From Anaerolineae bacterium (lineage in GTDB: Bacteria; Chloroflexota; Anaerolineae; B4-G1; SLSP01), in contig JAFGKB010000055.1 of NCBI GenBank assembly GCA_016928755.1, forward strand, positions 1 to 6,070: a DNA stretch of 6,070 bases. The letters are read 5' to 3'. The notes beneath the pieces were generated by a model. That model had not been told where the DNA came from, did not search any database, and worked only from the letters and a program-made list of their open reading frames with translations. The first letter of the stretch is position 1, and every line of letters starts with the position of its first letter. A program made the translations under genes and the position numbers. Shown here piece after piece: positions 1-5,941 of this stretch.

Positions 1-59
1 GCGCCGGTCAGGAAACCGGCACTAAACCATAACCAAGAATATTTCCGGTGATTGTTCAT
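1..59 (-). CDS. 5' end of an unidentified gene with signal-peptide-like N-terminus (partial)
   Basis: An ATG at 59-57 opens a frame that stays open to the window edge and reads MNNHRKYSWLWFSAGFLTG. A short basic, polar start (H, R, K) is followed by a hydrophobic stretch (WLWFSAGFL), as in a signal peptide or first membrane helix, so the product is probably exported or membrane-bound. An AGAGGT ribosome binding site (66-71) sits 6 bases upstream of the ATG, and a sigma70-like promoter with 17-base spacing lies just beyond it (86-114), which makes a real gene start likely despite only 19 visible codons. It is divergent from the toxin-antitoxin operon. The family cannot be identified from this fragment. 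Confidence 0.6.
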   Translation of the reverse strand, partial: MNNHRKYSWLWFSAGFLTG

Positions 60-65
60 TAGATT

Positions 66-71
66 ACCTCT
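66..71 (-). promoter_or_regulatory. Ribosome binding site of the left-edge gene
   Basis: On the minus strand this reads AGAGGT, 6 bases before the ATG at 59. It is the main support for translating the short partial frame at the left edge. Confidence 0.6.
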
Positions 72-85
72 TTCTTTGCACTGTG

Positions 86-114
86 TTTATAGGATTTTAG
101 CACAGCATAGACAA
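86..114 (-). promoter_or_regulatory. Sigma70-like promoter of the left-edge gene
   Basis: Reading the minus strand, a -35-like TTGTCT (114-109; 4 of 6 consensus) is followed after exactly 17 bases by a -10-like TATAAA (91-86; 5 of 6). The expected start point near 79 leaves a leader of about 20 bases that includes the AGAGGT ribosome binding site. The -10 lies between CTGTG (81-85) and CACAG (101-105), a 5-base inverted repeat that could be an operator, though arms this short can occur by chance. Confidence 0.55.
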
Positions 115-151
115 TGGGGCAAAGAGATACCGTGATGGTCATAGGTAATGG

Positions 152-180
152 TTGAAAAGCTGATAGTTTGGGATTATACT
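152..180 (+). promoter_or_regulatory. Sigma70-like promoter of the toxin-antitoxin operon
   Basis: TTGAAA at 152-157 (5 of 6 match to the -35 consensus) and TATACT at 175-180 (5 of 6 match to the -10) are separated by 17 bases, the preferred spacing. The start point would be near 187, giving a 5' leader of about 128 bases before the ATG at 315. The promoter faces the two-gene operon and diverges from the left-edge gene's promoter. A later TATAAA at 290-295 is a poorer choice because transcripts from it would begin at or after the ribosome binding site at 301-305. Confidence 0.6.
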
Positions 181-239
181 GATAGATATAAAAGATGGTT
201 CTATTTGTAGCTATAGGTTAAAACAGCACGAAATCGGGA

Positions 240-287
240 AGTAATTACTGGATGCTAACCCAATATCCCTTCAAAATATAGGGGATA
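240..287 (+). promoter_or_regulatory. Dyads in the leader of the toxin-antitoxin operon (candidate operators)
   Basis: Two symmetrical elements lie in the leader between the promoter and the first gene. One is the perfect 10-base palindrome AGTAATTACT at 240-249. The other is TATCCC (264-269) repeated inverted as GGGATA (282-287) with 12 bases between. Antitoxins of the ribbon-helix-helix type usually repress their own operon by binding such dyads, so these are natural candidates. They lie downstream of the best promoter, so repression would be by roadblock, or would act on a second promoter near 290. The role is inferred. Confidence 0.3.
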
Positions 288-314
288 AGTATAAATGTAA
301 AGGAGCAATAGCAA

Positions 315-632
315 ATGGATATAATAACAACACGAAACATACCTCAAGGGATGGATGCTGTTATAGATGCCATAGCGCAAGAACTACAGTTATCAGAAGA
401 AATTCTCGTAAAGCAAGCACTACACGCATTAATCCAACAATATATACGGGAGATCAATGCCAAAATCCTACAGATCACAGGACACTATGATGTTACATCA
501 GTAGCAGAAATGGAAGCACGTTATGAGACTGGAGATCTGGAGGAAGCCGATTCCTGGCGAGATTTACAACAACTTGACCATTTAGAATACAAACGAGATC
601 GTCTATCTGAAATCCTAGAGACTTTAGCCTGA
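315..632 (+). CDS. Putative antitoxin of a TumE-type toxin-antitoxin pair
   Basis: A 105-residue cytoplasmic protein and the first gene of a two-gene operon. The start is set by AGGAG at 301-305, 9 bases before the ATG. Residues 2-9 could form a beta strand and residues about 11-25 and 27-45 two helices (MDAVIDAIAQELQLS, then SEEILVKQALHALI), the layout of ribbon-helix-helix DNA-binding antitoxins. The acidic second half (about 46-105, with YDVTSVAEMEARYETGDL) resembles the segment carried by proteins encoded next to DUF6516 toxins, where a length-conserved 'Y...E....F..GDL' pattern recurs. Its stop overlaps the start of the next gene by one base, so the two are translationally coupled, as is usual for toxin-antitoxin operons. 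Likely roles are neutralising the downstream protein and repressing the operon; both are inferred from context and not from a firm family match. Confidence 0.7.
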   Translation: MDIITTRNIPQGMDAVIDAIAQELQLSEEILVKQALHALIQQYIREINAKILQITGHYDVTSVAEMEARYETGDLEEADSWRDLQQLDHLEYKRDRLSEILETLA

Positions 633-1012
633 TGTATGTCAATGTTCAGTTATTACGCCAAATCGCCGAAATAGAATTTGCTGATATTGTTATGGAAGTT
701 TTGACACGAGATATCAATGAAATACGCATTATCTTATGTGATGACAGTTTTATTGATATTTGGTACTCACTTAAACTTACAAACCGGTATAGTTACCATT
801 GGGAACGAAAAGCTATTGATGGAACAATTTATCGACATGATAATGCCCCGCATCAGCGTTGGCAAAATGTAGATACTTTTCCTAGTCATTTTCATAATGG
901 TAATGAATCTCAAGTGATTCCTAGCTATATAAGCTTAGAACCAGAGAAAGCACTGCGTGAGTTTCTTGAATTTGCACGTGAAAAAATAATATCGTGGGCA
1001 GGAAATGATTAA
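632..1012 (+). CDS. TumE-family (DUF6516) toxin candidate
   Basis: A 126-residue soluble protein recognised by the histidine-rich core of the DUF6516/TumE family: YSYHW at 53-57, YRHDNAPH at 67-74 and FPSHFHNG at 83-90, after a short strand-rich N-terminal part (EIRIILCDDSFIDIWYSLKL). A helical C-terminus (about 103-121) follows. The conserved His, Asp, Asn and Arg residues look like a catalytic centre and all appear intact. I do not know the family's enzymatic target with certainty. Length is normal for the longer subgroup. The ATG shares one base with the upstream TGA (TGATG) and has no strong ribosome binding site of its own, so its output depends on translation of the antitoxin gene. The stop codon TAA lies inside the left edge of the terminator hairpin. 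G+C is low (28% at 721-780), unlike the genes to the right, which suggests horizontal transfer. Confidence 0.78.
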   Translation: MYVNVQLLRQIAEIEFADIVMEVLTRDINEIRIILCDDSFIDIWYSLKLTNRYSYHWERKAIDGTIYRHDNAPHQRWQNVDTFPSHFHNGNESQVIPSYISLEPEKALREFLEFAREKIISWAGND

Positions 1013-1054
1013 AACAGAATCCCAGTTACTAAGAAGAAACCGGGATTCTGTTTT
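1011..1054. terminator. Bidirectional intrinsic terminator between convergent operons
   Basis: AAAACAGAATCCC (1011-1023) is repeated as its exact inverted complement at 1042-1054. After one A-C mismatch the stem continues for three more pairs (1025-1027 with 1038-1040), leaving a loop of about 10 bases. The arms end in AAAA and TTTT, so either strand yields a hairpin followed by a U-run. It lies between the end of the toxin gene (1012) and the end of the oppositely oriented glycosidase gene (1101) and can serve both. The toxin's TAA stop codon is partly within the left arm. Confidence 0.88.
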
Positions 1055-1100
1055 AATATGCGGGTTTGGCACTCCGCTGTATGTTTAATAGCGCTTAGTT

Positions 1101-2399
1101 TTAATGATACTCAGGCAACCAATCCCCGTGGGCGGCGATAAGGTCATCCACTAAAGCCCAAATCTGCTCAAGGGATAGTTCCGCAGCGGTGTGTGGGTCC
1201 AACATCGCGGCATGGTAGATATACTCGCGTTTATGGGTAAGCGCGGCCTCCACGGTCAAGGACTGAACATTGATGTTAGTTTGCATCAGGGCTGCAAGGT
1301 GGGGGGGCAGTGTCCCAATATAGGTTGGCTGTACCCCATTTTTATCAACCAGACAAGGAACCTCGACACAACACCCCTGCGGTAAATTATCAATCAGGCC
1401 CGTATTTGGCACATTGCCGTAAATCACACGGGGGATACCGGTCTCAATACTGTGGATAATGCCCGAACCGTATTCTACACTGCGCTTCACATCTACGGGT
1501 CGCTCGTTATTCTCCAGCTCAGTCCGCAGAGATTCCCAGCCGGCAATTTGTTCTTCGCACCGGCGGATATATTCATCCAGGGGAATGTTGAAACGTTCGA
1601 TTAAGTCCGGGCGGTCGCGCTTGATAAACCAAGGGACATACTCGGAAAAGTGCTCACTGGATTCAGTGACGAAATACCCCAGGCGGGTCAGCATCTCATA
1701 ACGTACCCGGTTCCCATCCGGGACACGCCCCTCTTCAATAACCTTATATAATAATGGGTAGAGGTCTTCACCATCACGCTCAAATTTCAAGTAAAACGCC
1801 ATATGGTTGATCCCCGCTACCACATAGGAGATTTCTTCCTCTGGAATACCGATGTCCCTGGCTAACTCACCGGCAGTATGGCGCACACTGTGACATAGAC
1901 CCACGGTCTTAATCTTACTATCCCGGCTAAGTGCCCAGCAGTTCATCGCCATCGGATTGACGTAGTTGAGATGGACCACATCTGGGCAGAGTGATTCCAT
2001 ATCGTGGGCCATATCCAGCAGTACCGGGATGGTCCGTAGGGCGCGCATAATGCCGCCACTGCCCAATGTATCCGCGATGGTTTGGCGGAGACCGTACTTT
2101 TTAGGTATCTCGAAGTCAATAACTGTCGCGGGTTTATAACCGCCTACCTGGATCATATTGATCGCGTAGTCTGCACCAGACAGAGCCTCACGGCGGTCAG
2201 TGGTTGTTTTAACCTGGGGATGAGCGTTCAGTGTTTGAGCGGTACGCCGAGCTACTATTTCAGTCGTACGTAACCGCTCTGGGTCAATATCATAAAGCAT
2301 AATTGTGGATTCAGCTAATTCGGGAAAGCTAAGAATATCACCTAACAGATTTTTGGCGAAGACAGTACTCCCCGCCCCAATAAATGTTATTTTTGGCAT
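1101..2399 (-). CDS. melA: Alpha-galactosidase, glycoside hydrolase family 4 (MelA-like)
   Basis: A 432-residue cytoplasmic enzyme that removes terminal alpha-linked galactose from melibiose-type sugars. GH4 enzymes use NAD+ and a divalent metal (usually Mn2+): C3 is oxidised, the glycosidic bond is eliminated, water is added and C3 is reduced again. Visible are the NAD-binding GAGS at 8-11 with the acidic DID at 37-39, TIADTLGSGG at 107-116, NYVNPMA at 145-151, the metal-binding cysteine in GLCHS (Cys169) and the metal-binding histidine in GINHMA (His199), then TESSEH at 245-250. The CHS signature is the one seen in alpha-galactosidases; phospho-glucosidases of the family carry CDMP or CN-P. 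Long stretches match what I recall of E. coli MelA, including the C-terminal ALVDDLIAAHGDWLP, and length is normal. The ATG at 2399 is chosen because GGAGGT ends 10 bases upstream; an in-frame TTG at 2417 overlaps that site. The gene lies 86 bases after the kinase gene in the same direction; no transporter gene is nearby. Confidence 0.93.
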   Translation of the reverse strand: MPKITFIGAGSTVFAKNLLGDILSFPELAESTIMLYDIDPERLRTTEIVARRTAQTLNAHPQVKTTTDRREALSGADYAINMIQVGGYKPATVIDFEIPKKYGLRQTIADTLGSGGIMRALRTIPVLLDMAHDMESLCPDVVHLNYVNPMAMNCWALSRDSKIKTVGLCHSVRHTAGELARDIGIPEEEISYVVAGINHMAFYLKFERDGEDLYPLLYKVIEEGRVPDGNRVRYEMLTRLGYFVTESSEHFSEYVPWFIKRDRPDLIERFNIPLDEYIRRCEEQIAGWESLRTELENNERPVDVKRSVEYGSGIIHSIETGIPRVIYGNVPNTGLIDNLPQGCCVEVPCLVDKNGVQPTYIGTLPPHLAALMQTNINVQSLTVEAALTHKREYIYHAAMLDPHTAAELSLEQIWALVDDLIAAHGDWLPEYH

Positions 2400-2409
2400 A
2401 GAGTATTTA

Positions 2410-2415
2410 ACCTCC
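2410..2415 (-). promoter_or_regulatory. Ribosome binding site deciding the melA start
   Basis: On the minus strand this reads GGAGGT, 10 bases before the ATG at 2399. It overlaps the alternative TTG codon at 2417-2415, which therefore cannot be the start served by it. In the same gap a weak dyad (AGACT at 2457-2461, AGTCT at 2467-2471) is present, but there is no convincing promoter. Confidence 0.7.
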
Positions 2416-2485
2416 AAGAGATAGTTCTACCGGCAATCTTACCACATTTTCTATTAAGACTACAAAAGTCTCCAAATGTACCTGT

Positions 2486-5400
2486 TTATAATGGGGCTAA
2501 AACATTATACAGAACCTCGGATAACTTCTCCAAGGTGGGGGGTTTAGCAATCCATTCAGCCATGCCCTGCAAGCGCAAACCATCCAGGGTATCATCCAAT
2601 GGGTGGCCCGTTAACATCACAACCGGTACATAGATTCCTTGTTTGTGCATAGCATGTAACATCGCAACGCCCCCCATCTTAGGCATGACGACATCACTGA
2701 GTATCAGAGCAATTTCACCGGCCTGTTTCTCTAATATCGCCAGTGCGGCCACTCCATTCTCCGCGGCTACAACGCGATAGTTTAGGAGACTAAGGCTATC
2801 TGTCAAAGCCTCACGAGTGTTAGTATCATCCTCAACGACTAAGACAAGCTGCCCCTGTCCTCTGAACAAACCTTTACTCTCTAATATCAATTGTGTGTCT
2901 TCGACATGGTTCAAAATTGGCAGATAGATATTAAATGTTGTCCCCTGTCCAACTTGACTCTCCACCAACACTTCCCCGGCATGTTGCTTTACAATACCAT
3001 GCACCTGTGCCAATCCTAAACCGCTGCCTTTTCCAGGGGGTTTGGAGGTAACAAAAGGATCAAAGATACGCGGCAGAAAATCAGAAGGGATGCCACAACC
3101 GGTATCTGATACACAGATAAGGACCCATTCTCCCGGTGCCATATCGGGAACAGGAGATTGGGTACTGGTTGCTAAAGTTACTCGTGAAAGTTCAATATTT
3201 AACAGCCCCCCCTCAGGCATTGCATCCCGCGCATTAACACTGAGATTCATAATCACCTGTTGGATACGCGTCGGATCAGCATGGATCATATAGGTATCCC
3301 TGGAGTTATATGTCAATTCAACCTGGATATTTTCCGGCAAAGTGCGCCTGAGCAGTTTTACTTGTTCCTTGAGGAAGGCAATCAAGTTAAGAGGTTGTCG
3401 CTCAAGCACGGCATTACGGCTGAAATCCAGGATTTGCTGGATAAGTTCTGTGGCACGTTTTGCCTGTTCCACCACAGTCTTTAATCTATCTCGCGTTTTA
3501 AGTGGTAATGAGGGGGTACGCAGGGCCATTTGTACATAGAGAACAATCACCGCCATCAGATTATTAAAGTCGTGAGCAATGCCGGCGGCTAATTGTCCAA
3601 CCGCAGCCAAACGTTCTTGTTGCTGGACACGTTGCTTAATCTCACGCTCGCGGGTGACATCACGCAACACCATTACCCATCCTTGATTCTCATCCCCCGC
3701 TTCAATAGGGCGGGCGATAATCTCAAATACTCTCAAGGAGGGTGCTTTGATTAAGACCTCGTGCCATAGCCCTTTGGGAGGAGATGTTAACAAGCTATCT
3801 AAGGCATGGTCTCCTAAGTATGTGAGTGTATCTCCTATTTGAGCTTGGGCGAGCGCTTTTAAGTCCCCTTGAGCCACAGGATTGGCCAGCACAACCTTGT
3901 TTGCCGCGTCCAAGAGCAATACACCTTCAGGTACCGCATCCATCAACAAATTCATACGTTGCGCTTGTTCACGGATCTGGCCTAAAAGTCGCAATCGCTC
4001 GGCTGTTGTGCCTAACTGCTGTCCCACGGCCTCCACGAGGGCCACATCATCTTCACTCCAGGCGTAGGGATTAGCCTGCGCAACACTCAAACCTCCAACC
4101 CGACGACCTTCGGCCAGTAGAGGCACCGTAATAGAAGCCTGGATACCATACTCTCCCATAACCGGCACCAACGGGGAGGGAGCACATCCCATTAGAGAAT
4201 CTGTAGCCCAGTCATTAATAGCAATGGCATTAAGTATATCCATACTCTGCTCCATCGCTAAAGAACGCATTCCAATATGTATTCCCGAGGGTAAGCCACG
4301 GATAACGAAAGTAGACGGTAAGACCCAGATCGCACCTATATCCACACCGAGAGCGTGCAGGGTAAGGTCTAAGGCTGTCTCCAATAATTCTGAAAGGTCT
4401 GAGGTCGCGGTAGCGGCTGCGATAATGGCATTAAGAGATTCCTGTTGTGTAGCCCGGCGACGAGTTTCTTCCTGGGCTATCACTCGTTCGGTAACATCTG
4501 CACCATAGATATTAACGTAATTTGCATCCACGATAGGTGCAAAGGTTAATAAAAGCCGGCGGTTTTCAAATACAACCTCAGCATCTTGCTTCGTGCCAGA
4601 CTCAAGAGTGAGAGCAATAAACTCACACCATTTTTCAGGTAGTGAATAACCCACTTGACAATCCCAAGTAGCCAACAAAGCCTGGCTGGCTGCATTTGCG
4701 TATAGAACTAGGCCCTCATTGGACACACGCAAAACCGGGGCCGGGTTTTCTTCCGGGAACCGGGCCAGCCATTTAACTTCTTCTTCTGCAAACCGTCGCT
4801 CGGTAATATCCTGTAATGACTCTATGGCCCCAATAGTCTCCCCATTGGAATTCCTTAAGGGTGCAGCAGTAAAAAACACCCATTTTCCATAAGTTCCAAA
4901 TTCAGGGAAAAAGTCTTCCGCCTCATAGCCCCCCGTAATCAACACTGATTTCTTATATTTAGAGCCATAATACTCCGCTATTTTGCTTTCCGGTGCGCCA
5001 TCCAGAACCAAGTCGGCCATAATTGGACGCTTCATTTTATAAAAAGCCGACCATTGTCTATTAGTTCCCAACAGCTCCTTTTCGGACAACCCGGTAAGAC
5101 GCTCACAAGCGAGATTCCAATGTGTAATATAGTGTTCTGTATCAATGACGAAAATAGGAATAGCACTTCCCTGCAGAATTTGAGAGACTCGTTCCTCGTT
5201 TTCCGTCAGGGCTTTAGTCATCCGTTCCCGCTCTGCCAAATCTAGCTGGGCTTGGTGATATAATTGGGCCTTGTGCCAGGCAAAAGCCATCTGGTTAGCA
5301 AATGCTGTAAGAGCCGGGATATCACTATTGTTTAAATCCATAGATTGGACCGAAAACACACCTAAAACTTGCTCATCAATGAGTAAGGGAATAGCGATAA

Positions 5401-5833
5401 ACTTTGAGATATTTAAAACTTTGACCAGCTCCCCAGCCAGTTGCCGCCCCACAGAGTTAGTAAATATTTGGCGGGCGGACTCTTGGGCAGAAGCGATGAA
5501 GGTAATTTTTTTATCCCGAACGGCAATTCTCAAGGCCGCTACAGAATCTACAGGGATGGAGAATTCCGAAACCTTGACTCCCATCAATCTCTCAGCAATA
5601 TCCAAAACTTGTGAACTATAACTTAGATATTTAGGCCGCAGCTTTTCCTGATCTTCATCCAAGAGAAAAACCACACAGGAAAATCCTATGGCACCTAAGG
5701 CCTCGGACATAGCTTTGAAGACAGCGTCTGGCGTTAATGCCTGGGCCATTGCCAATGAAGCCTGATTTAATGTTTGTAACAATCGAACTGTCCGTTCGTA
5801 CTGGGAAGCATCTTTTATCACCAAATCTTCCAC
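2486..5833 (-). CDS. Cytoplasmic hybrid sensor histidine kinase (GAF-PAS-PAS-GAF-PAS-HisKA-HATPase-REC)
   Basis: A 1,115-residue sensor kinase with its own receiver and no signal peptide or membrane helix, so it senses internal signals. Domains, numbered from the GTG start: GAF about 26-190; coiled linker to 212; PAS about 213-346 ending in LQDITER; PAS about 358-450; GAF about 464-614; PAS about 626-728 ending in LRDVTRE; HisKA about 739-808 with phospho-acceptor His754 in AHDFNN; HATPase about 852-972 with N box (Asn863, Asn867), DTGCGIP at 910-916, F box (IFDPF) and GKGSGLGLA at 934-942; receiver about 995-1113 with acidic pair Asp1002/Asp1003, phospho-Asp1047 in SDVVMPKMGG, Thr1075 and Lys1097. 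All catalytic residues are present, so both modules should work. The AHDFNNL H-box belongs to the NtrB-like hybrid kinase class. No HPt protein or output regulator is in the window. The start is uncertain: GGAGG at 5839-5843 favours GTG at 5833, with TTG 5845 and GTG 5821 as alternatives. The upstream co-directional gene is a DUF554 protein. Confidence 0.93.
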   Translation of the reverse strand: MEDLVIKDASQYERTVRLLQTLNQASLAMAQALTPDAVFKAMSEALGAIGFSCVVFLLDEDQEKLRPKYLSYSSQVLDIAERLMGVKVSEFSIPVDSVAALRIAVRDKKITFIASAQESARQIFTNSVGRQLAGELVKVLNISKFIAIPLLIDEQVLGVFSVQSMDLNNSDIPALTAFANQMAFAWHKAQLYHQAQLDLAERERMTKALTENEERVSQILQGSAIPIFVIDTEHYITHWNLACERLTGLSEKELLGTNRQWSAFYKMKRPIMADLVLDGAPESKIAEYYGSKYKKSVLITGGYEAEDFFPEFGTYGKWVFFTAAPLRNSNGETIGAIESLQDITERRFAEEEVKWLARFPEENPAPVLRVSNEGLVLYANAASQALLATWDCQVGYSLPEKWCEFIALTLESGTKQDAEVVFENRRLLLTFAPIVDANYVNIYGADVTERVIAQEETRRRATQQESLNAIIAAATATSDLSELLETALDLTLHALGVDIGAIWVLPSTFVIRGLPSGIHIGMRSLAMEQSMDILNAIAINDWATDSLMGCAPSPLVPVMGEYGIQASITVPLLAEGRRVGGLSVAQANPYAWSEDDVALVEAVGQQLGTTAERLRLLGQIREQAQRMNLLMDAVPEGVLLLDAANKVVLANPVAQGDLKALAQAQIGDTLTYLGDHALDSLLTSPPKGLWHEVLIKAPSLRVFEIIARPIEAGDENQGWVMVLRDVTREREIKQRVQQQERLAAVGQLAAGIAHDFNNLMAVIVLYVQMALRTPSLPLKTRDRLKTVVEQAKRATELIQQILDFSRNAVLERQPLNLIAFLKEQVKLLRRTLPENIQVELTYNSRDTYMIHADPTRIQQVIMNLSVNARDAMPEGGLLNIELSRVTLATSTQSPVPDMAPGEWVLICVSDTGCGIPSDFLPRIFDPFVTSKPPGKGSGLGLAQVHGIVKQHAGEVLVESQVGQGTTFNIYLPILNHVEDTQLILESKGLFRGQGQLVLVVEDDTNTREALTDSLSLLNYRVVAAENGVAALAILEKQAGEIALILSDVVMPKMGGVAMLHAMHKQGIYVPVVMLTGHPLDDTLDGLRLQGMAEWIAKPPTLEKLSEVLYNVLAPL

Positions 5834-5838
5834 CCAAT

Positions 5839-5843
5839 CCTCC
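5839..5843 (-). promoter_or_regulatory. Ribosome binding site deciding the kinase start
   Basis: On the minus strand this reads GGAGG, 5 bases before a GTG at 5833. It overlaps the first in-frame codon, TTG at 5845-5843, which has no ribosome binding site of its own. A second purine-rich stretch, GGTGG at 5830-5834, could instead serve a GTG at 5821. No in-frame ATG occurs until about residue 30. Confidence 0.5.
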
Positions 5844-5857
5844 AATAAGCCACTATA

Positions 5858-5886
5858 ACTATACTACATACAAGTATACATTTAAC
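5858..5886 (-). promoter_or_regulatory. Weak candidate promoter of the kinase gene
   Basis: On the minus strand TATAGT (5863-5858) is a good -10 element, with a poor -35-like GTTAAA (5886-5881) 17 bases upstream. A second TATAGT follows immediately (5857-5852). A start near 5851 would leave a leader of about 18 bases containing the GGAGG site. The -35 matches only 3 of 6 positions, so activation or transcription from the DUF554 gene may be needed. Confidence 0.3.
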
Positions 5887-5912
5887 CGGGCGAAAGGTAA
5901 AAATAAGGAAAA

Positions 5913-5933
5913 ACAGGGGTAGAACAGGGTAGA
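5913..5933. repeat. Short imperfect tandem repeat upstream of the kinase gene
   Basis: ACAGGGGTAGA (5913-5923) is followed directly by ACAGGGTAGA (5924-5933), the same unit with one G fewer. It lies in the 108-base gap between the DUF554 stop codon and the kinase start, upstream of the weak promoter candidate. It could be a pair of regulator half-sites or simply slippage; nothing else supports a role. Confidence 0.35.
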
Positions 5934-5941
5934 GTAAGTAA

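Noticed and set aside
290..295. TATAAA as the main -10 of the toxin-antitoxin operon
   Set aside because: The start point would fall at or beyond the ribosome binding site at 301-305, and no good -35 is found at 16-18 bases; the 152-180 promoter is much better.
1301..1307. Run of seven G as a possible phase-variation tract (also the C run at 6052-6058)
   Set aside because: Both are read in frame within conserved protein segments (LPPHLAAL and TGGVL), and runs of seven are too short to argue for slippage control.
1191..1701. Plus-strand open frames within the glycosidase gene (1191-1385, 1459-1701)
   Set aside because: They lie antisense to a gene with full family conservation, have no family-like motifs, and read as shadows of its codon pattern.
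2400..2417. Longer melA start at a TTG, adding six residues
   Set aside because: The TTG overlaps the GGAGGT ribosome binding site that serves the ATG at 2399, and the family starts right at the PKITFIGAG strand.
2457..2471. AGACT/AGTCT dyad as a terminator after the kinase gene
   Set aside because: The stem is only five pairs, not G+C-rich and not followed by a T-run on the minus strand.
3042..5621. Several plus-strand open frames of 60-116 codons within the kinase gene, such as 4224-4508 and 5271-5621
   Set aside because: All lie antisense to well-conserved kinase domains, with low-complexity Ser/Arg/Thr-rich translations and no recognisable domain.
5834..5845. Kinase start at TTG 5845
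   Set aside because: No ribosome binding site precedes it, and the codon itself is part of the GGAGG region that better serves the GTG at 5833.
5655..5922. Small frames near the kinase start (5655-5837 minus, 5737-5922 plus)
   Set aside because: The first is the kinase coding region read in another frame; the second is antisense to it and runs into the AT-rich promoter gap.
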